The position numbers and the translations under genes are program-made. From positions 1-9,308 of the forward strand of contig CAAGIS010000070.1 of the NCBI GenBank assembly GCA_900769985.1: a stretch of DNA of 9,308 nt, given 5' to 3'. This DNA comes from Spirochaetia bacterium. Lineage in GTDB: Bacteria > Spirochaetota > Spirochaetia > Treponematales > Treponemataceae. Position 1 is the first letter of the stretch, and each line of letters starts with the position of its first letter. The notes below the pieces were generated by a model that was not told the DNA's origin, did not search any database, and saw only the letters and a list, made by a program, of their open reading frames with translations. This document shows positions 4,792 to 9,308 of this stretch, piece by piece.

Positions 4792-7700
4792 ATGAAAAAA
4801 AAGGCTTTGACTGTTTTTGGAATTTTATTTTTTTCGCTTTCACTTATCGTTTCATGTGCAAATCAAGTTTCTTCTGATTCTTCCTGCGAAAATTCCCATT
4901 ATGGTACTTTAAAAATTTCAACTTCCCAGACACAAGATTCAAGGGCTTTCGATACGGCTCAAATTGAAAACGCAGTAATTTCTGTATACGGCTCACAAAT
5001 GGAACCTGTATACACTCAAGCGTCGTGCAAGGACGGGAAGGGCACTTTTAAAATTGAAAATATCCCGGTCGGAAAAAACAGAATCGTAACCGTTCAGGCA
5101 CAAAAAACTGTCGGTTCAATTCTTTCAAATATAGACGGAATTGTAATGAGTGCAGTCTGCGATATTGAACCAGGAGATTCAAATTCTGTTTCTGTCAACT
5201 GGAAGTCTACTTCACTCGGAAATGTCGTTCTTTCACTTTACAAACTCGACTACGATGTTTCTTCATTAAATTTGTCTGAAGTTTCTTCTCTTTTGCCGCA
5301 AGATGTTCACGCACTTTTGATTGATACTGCTAAAATCGCTTCAGACATTAAAAACGGAACTACAAATTCTTCAGATTCTTATAAACTTTCAGGCGGAACT
5401 GTAAAATTCTCTTCGGATTATGCAGATGCTTCTGTTTCAGTTCATGTAAACGATGTTCTTTCTCAGAAAACTTCGCTTTCTTCCGGTGAACAGACGATTT
5501 CTGGTGTTGCTCCGGGAACATGGACTTTTTACATTACAAAAGAAACTGTCGTTTTATACGACAAAAAAGTTATAGTTCAGGACGGAGAAACTGTTGATTT
5601 AGGAAAACTCGAAGTTGTAATTCCGTCTTTAGGCTTTTTGCATCCGGCTTCTGGAAATTATAGTCCTGTTGAAGAGTCTTCATGGGATTCTGGAACATGG
5701 GATTACGGTGCCGTAACTGACGGAAACACGACGACATTTGCGCTTTATTCCAAAAACGCAGAAAAAGTCCTGCTTGAAATATACGGTTCTGCTTACGGAG
5801 AAGATGCTCAGTATGACTACTGGCTTGTAAAAGATTCAAACGATGTATGGCGTGCAAAAATTTCAGGTGATTTAACAGGAGCAATTTACGCATTCCGCCT
5901 TTGGGGACCAAACTGGAAATATTCTGACAAATGGAAACGCGGTGGAAGCAGCGAAGGATTTATTTCTGACTGCGACTCAAACGGAAACCGCTTTAACCCG
6001 AACAAAGTTGTATTCGACCCGTACGCACGCGAAATGACGCACGACCCTAGCAACAAAGATGCGCTTTTACATTCTCCAAGCACAGAAAAACCGTACAATG
6101 CACTTTCTACAGGCGAAAATTACAGAAACTACGATTCAGGAAAAATCGCCCCGAAAGGCTACATCATCACCGACAGCACAAGCTACGGAACAAAACCTGA
6201 AATTCCTCAGAAAGATGCAATAATCTATGAAGCTCATGTACGCGGAATTACAAACCATTCGTCAAGCACAAATCTTTCAACGCTTTTAAGCAGTTACAGC
6301 CAGTTTGAAGATGTTCAGGACATTCCTGCCGAATATCGTGGAACTTACAAAGGTGCTTCATATCTTGTTCCGTATTTGAAAGCACTTGGAATAAATACTA
6401 TAGAACTTCTTCCTGTTCACGAAACTGATAACGATGCAAACCCGGATGACGGTCCTGGAGGAAACTTCTGGGGCTATATGACATTCGATTATTTTGCACC
6501 GGACAGACGCTATTCTTATGACAAAACTGCCGGTGGTCCTACAAAAGAGTTTAAAGAAATGGTAAAGGCTTTCCACGATGCAGGAATGGAAGTCTACCTT
6601 GATGTTGTATACAACCATTCAGGCGAAGGAGGACCTTGGAACGGAAAAACAGACGGCAACCAGCAGGTTACAGTCGTAAGCATGAGAGGAATTGATAACA
6701 GCACTTACTATTCACTTGTTCCTTCCGACAAATCAGCATATTGGGAAACTACAGGATGCGGAAACAACCTTCAGTGCGACAATCCTTATGTAAGGAACTT
6801 TATTCTTGATTCCCTTGAATACTGGATTGACGAAATGGGCGTTGACGGATTCAGATTTGACCTTGCAACTGTTCTTGGACGCGAATACAGTTCTTCTAGT
6901 TCCAGCTGGGATTACAATCTTAATGCAGAAACAACAGTAAAAATTGCAGAACTCGGAAAAGCAAAAAATGTAGAAATGATTGCAGAAAGCTGGGACTGTG
7001 GAAACGGTTCTTATCAAGTAGGAAATTTCCCTGAAGGTTGGGCAGGCTGGAACGGCTACTATCGAGACAATATCCGGGGCTTTGTAGGAAACGGTGCAGA
7101 AAGGGCTGCAATTTCATATACAGACGGACTTTACGGAACGCTTGACCATTTTGGCGTAAATGAACCTTCGGTAAACTTTGTAGTTGCTCACGACGGTTTT
7201 ACCCTTGCAGACTTGTGTTCGTATCAAGGAGCAGGAAACGCCTTAAACGGAAAATTAACATGGCCATTCGGTCCTAGCGACGGTGGAAACGGTGATAATA
7301 ATTCACTTGGAACAGGAACAGATGTCGCCTCAAACAGACAGCGTGCACGAAATTATTTTGCAATGCAGATGTTCAGTGCAGGAATCCCGATGATTGTCTA
7401 CGGCGACGAATTCGGACGAACGCAGAACGGAAACAACAATCCATATAACATAGACAGCGTTGCAACATGGAACAATTATTCTATGATTGCAACAGATTCT
7501 CCGCATACAGTAAGTACAGGTTCAGGCGGAAAAGCTGAATGTGGAACTTACACAGATAAATTTGGAAAATTTGCAAACACTGAAGGCAAAAACGGAAACT
7601 TTGACTTTGCACGCTTTGTGATGAACGAAAGACTGAACAATGAAAGCCTTCGCCAGATTACAGGTGTTGATGCTCCAATTGAATGGTATTCAACTGCTGG

Positions 7701-9308
7701 AGTAAAAGGCTGGGAAGATTCAGGCTGTAAGAAAGCTGTAATGATAAACGGTTCAGGTGCTAAAAATGGCGGAACATATTACATGATGATTAATATGACA
7801 GGCTCTGATGCATCATTTACATTTCCTTCACCTTCAAGCGGAAAAGAATGGACGCGCATTGTAGATACAGGAAACTGGGCAGAAACAAATTGCAATTATT
7901 GGGAAGAAACAGATACTTCCTACAGGCGTGATTCTTCTAGTACTTACAGCGTAGGTCCGTACACCGTAACGATTTTAAAACAAGTTGCAGATTCTCCGGT
8001 ATGTGTAACTCCTGTAATTAGCGGAACTTCTCCATTTGAGACAAGTACTCAGATTACAATTGAATGTTCTACAGAAGGTGCAAAAATCTATTACACTTTA
8101 GATGGAAATATTCCTTCAGAAGAGAACGGAACTCTTTACACAGGGGCATTTACCGTAACAGAAAAAACATCCGTAAAGGCAATCGCTGTTTTAGACGGAT
8201 ATAAAACATCCTCTGTTGCTTCAAAAACATTCTATGTAAAAGGACAGGTTTCAGAATCTTCAAAAACAGGCGTAATGCTTCAGGGATTTACATGGAACTC
8301 TGCACCTCGCGGAACAAGCTGGAATAAAGAAAATCCAAGTCCTAACTGGGGCAAATGGTACGGCATAATGAAAAACAATGCCTCTGCAATTAAAGATACA
8401 TTTGAATATGTGTGGTTTAATCCGCCGAGCATCTGCGATTCAGCTTCTTCTGAAGGATATGCACCGACTGAACTTAACAATTTGAACAGTTATTACGGAA
8501 CAGAAGCCGAACTTAAAGAAGTAATTCAGGCAATTCAGCCTGCAAAAGCAATTGCAGATATTGTTGTAAACCATCGTGCAGGTTCAACAAGCTGGGGTGA
8601 TTTCAAAAATCCTTCATGGTGTGAAGATTATTATGCAATTTGTTCCGATGACGAAGGTTTTACAAATTCTTCAAGCCCGATGTATGGTTCATCTAAAAAA
8701 GGTTCAGCTGACACAGGTGACGGTTATGGTGCATACCGCGATCTTGACCACACAAATACTGTTGTTCAGGACGGAATCATTGCATGGATGAACGATGTTC
8801 TAAAACCTGCCGGATTTGTAGGCTGGCGATACGATTATGTAAAAGGCTTTGCCGGAAAATATGTTGGAAAATATAACGCAGGTTCAAGCGCACAATTTTC
8901 TGTAGGCGAATACTGGCCGACAGCTTCATACAATGCATCTTCTCCTTCTTCATGGGGAAATGAAATTAAAAACTGGATAGCCTCAACGGAAGAAGAAAGC
9001 GGACAGAGGTCACGTGCGTTCGACTTTGCATTAAAAGGTGCAATGAACAGCGTATTCGGCTGCAGCTGGAGGGAAGGAAGTTATCCAAATTATACTCAAG
9101 GCGGCTCTTCTGGAAGTGGAAATTATGCACTTCTTGCAGATGAATCAAACCTTTACATAAGTCAGCCTTCTGATGCAGTAACATTCATCGACAACCACGA
9201 CACAGGCTCTAACCAGGGACACTGGGAATTGAATCGTGATAAAATCGGTGCAGGCTACGCTTTGATATTAACTCATCCTGGAGTTCCTTGCGTTTCATGG
9301 AGTCATTA
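4792..9308 (+). CDS. Double-headed amylolytic lipoprotein: isoamylase-type GH13 plus plant-type alpha-amylase GH13 (3' end cut)
   Basis: The frame is open for 1505 codons to the window edge. Lipobox LIVSC puts the lipid on Cys22, so it is anchored to an outer or surface membrane. Residues about 37-280 are beta-rich accessory domains. A CBM48-like module (about 300-385) precedes GH13 domain 1 (from about 477), which cleaves alpha-1,6 branches: FWGYMT and FAPDRRYSYDK, DVVYNHS (604-610), GFRFD with nucleophile Asp690, AESWD with acid Glu732, and VAHDG with Asp801. These match secreted isoamylase rather than the YNWGYDP pullulanase form. A C-terminal beta domain ends near 1064. Residues 1070-1151 are a chitobiase-type (CHB_HEX_C) spacer with IYYTLDG. 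GH13 domain 2 (from 1160) cleaves alpha-1,4 bonds: DIVVNHR (1256-1262), GWRYDYVKG with Asp1348, VGEYW with Glu1373, IDNHDTG with Asp1470. It resembles plant GH13_6 amylases. Its last strand ends at the edge. All eight catalytic regions are intact. Confidence 0.9.
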   Translation, partial: MKKKALTVFGILFFSLSLIVSCANQVSSDSSCENSHYGTLKISTSQTQDSRAFDTAQIENAVISVYGSQMEPVYTQASCKDGKGTFKIENIPVGKNRIVTVQAQKTVGSILSNIDGIVMSAVCDIEPGDSNSVSVNWKSTSLGNVVLSLYKLDYDVSSLNLSEVSSLLPQDVHALLIDTAKIASDIKNGTTNSSDSYKLSGGTVKFSSDYADASVSVHVNDVLSQKTSLSSGEQTISGVAPGTWTFYITKETVVLYDKKVIVQDGETVDLGKLEVVIPSLGFLHPASGNYSPVEESSWDSGTWDYGAVTDGNTTTFALYSKNAEKVLLEIYGSAYGEDAQYDYWLVKDSNDVWRAKISGDLTGAIYAFRLWGPNWKYSDKWKRGGSSEGFISDCDSNGNRFNPNKVVFDPYAREMTHDPSNKDALLHSPSTEKPYNALSTGENYRNYDSGKIAPKGYIITDSTSYGTKPEIPQKDAIIYEAHVRGITNHSSSTNLSTLLSSYSQFEDVQDIPAEYRGTYKGASYLVPYLKALGINTIELLPVHETDNDANPDDGPGGNFWGYMTFDYFAPDRRYSYDKTAGGPTKEFKEMVKAFHDAGMEVYLDVVYNHSGEGGPWNGKTDGNQQVTVVSMRGIDNSTYYSLVPSDKSAYWETTGCGNNLQCDNPYVRNFILDSLEYWIDEMGVDGFRFDLATVLGREYSSSSSSWDYNLNAETTVKIAELGKAKNVEMIAESWDCGNGSYQVGNFPEGWAGWNGYYRDNIRGFVGNGAERAAISYTDGLYGTLDHFGVNEPSVNFVVAHDGFTLADLCSYQGAGNALNGKLTWPFGPSDGGNGDNNSLGTGTDVASNRQRARNYFAMQMFSAGIPMIVYGDEFGRTQNGNNNPYNIDSVATWNNYSMIATDSPHTVSTGSGGKAECGTYTDKFGKFANTEGKNGNFDFARFVMNERLNNESLRQITGVDAPIEWYSTAGVKGWEDSGCKKAVMINGSGAKNGGTYYMMINMTGSDASFTFPSPSSGKEWTRIVDTGNWAETNCNYWEETDTSYRRDSSSTYSVGPYTVTILKQVADSPVCVTPVISGTSPFETSTQITIECSTEGAKIYYTLDGNIPSEENGTLYTGAFTVTEKTSVKAIAVLDGYKTSSVASKTFYVKGQVSESSKTGVMLQGFTWNSAPRGTSWNKENPSPNWGKWYGIMKNNASAIKDTFEYVWFNPPSICDSASSEGYAPTELNNLNSYYGTEAELKEVIQAIQPAKAIADIVVNHRAGSTSWGDFKNPSWCEDYYAICSDDEGFTNSSSPMYGSSKKGSADTGDGYGAYRDLDHTNTVVQDGIIAWMNDVLKPAGFVGWRYDYVKGFAGKYVGKYNAGSSAQFSVGEYWPTASYNASSPSSWGNEIKNWIASTEEESGQRSRAFDFALKGAMNSVFGCSWREGSYPNYTQGGSSGSGNYALLADESNLYISQPSDAVTFIDNHDTGSNQGHWELNRDKIGAGYALILTHPGVPCVSWSH

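Noticed and set aside
5570..9184. Several minus-strand open frames of 65-113 codons under the amylolytic gene
   Set aside because: They lie opposite a strongly coding plus-strand frame with intact GH13 motifs, have atypical Leu/Phe/Ser/His-rich compositions and show no family features. They are antisense shadows caused by codon bias.
1..9308. tRNA, rRNA, CRISPR arrays, insertion sequences or phage genes
   Set aside because: No cloverleaf, rRNA-like segment, spaced direct repeats, terminal inverted repeats or transposase/integrase motifs were seen anywhere in the window.

Overview
The window looks like chromosomal DNA from a saccharolytic, probably gut- or rumen-associated, spirochaete of the Treponema type. 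This is inferred from the low GC content, the relaxed lipoboxes, the many secreted or lipid-anchored proteins, and the clostridial/spirochaetal style of the TrpB end. No species can be named from the sequence alone.

Layout. (1) Positions 1-244 hold the 3' end of a trpB2-type tryptophan synthase beta gene on the plus strand, followed by a rho-independent terminator. (2) Positions 313-1236 hold a complete minus-strand pyrF (type 2 OMP decarboxylase), convergent with trpB. (3) A 92-bp AT-rich divergent region lies between pyrF and the next plus-strand gene. Neither flanking gene has a visible Shine-Dalgarno site, and both have a -10-like hexamer exactly 6 nt before the ATG. (4) Positions 1329-3236 hold a tight three-gene plus-strand unit: a secreted NlpC/P60 peptidase fused to a beta-strand-rich, outer-membrane-barrel-like domain, a lipoprotein of unknown function, and a small SlyX-like coiled-coil protein. 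(5) Positions 3348-4577 hold a secreted protein that joins a glycogen-binding type (CBM48/E-set) module to a C-terminal HCx5R dual-specificity-type phosphatase. A terminator-like hairpin follows. (6) A strong promoter (TTTACA-17-TATAAT) precedes a very long open frame from 4792 to the window edge. It encodes a lipoprotein of at least 1505 residues with two different GH13 catalytic domains: an isoamylase-type debranching enzyme and a plant-type alpha-amylase, joined by a chitobiase-type beta-sandwich spacer.

How the genes may work together. The right half is best read as an extracytoplasmic starch/glycogen-processing locus. The double-headed lipoprotein could debranch and cleave alpha-glucans at the cell surface. 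The neighbouring CBM48-phosphatase has the module order of laforin with a SEX4-type carbohydrate module, so it may remove phosphate from plant starch and help the amylase. That link is inference from domain architecture and adjacency. The phosphatase has its own upstream gap and is separated from the amylase gene by a hairpin and a new promoter, so the two are neighbours but probably not one transcript. The left half is unrelated biosynthesis (tryptophan, UMP) and envelope genes.
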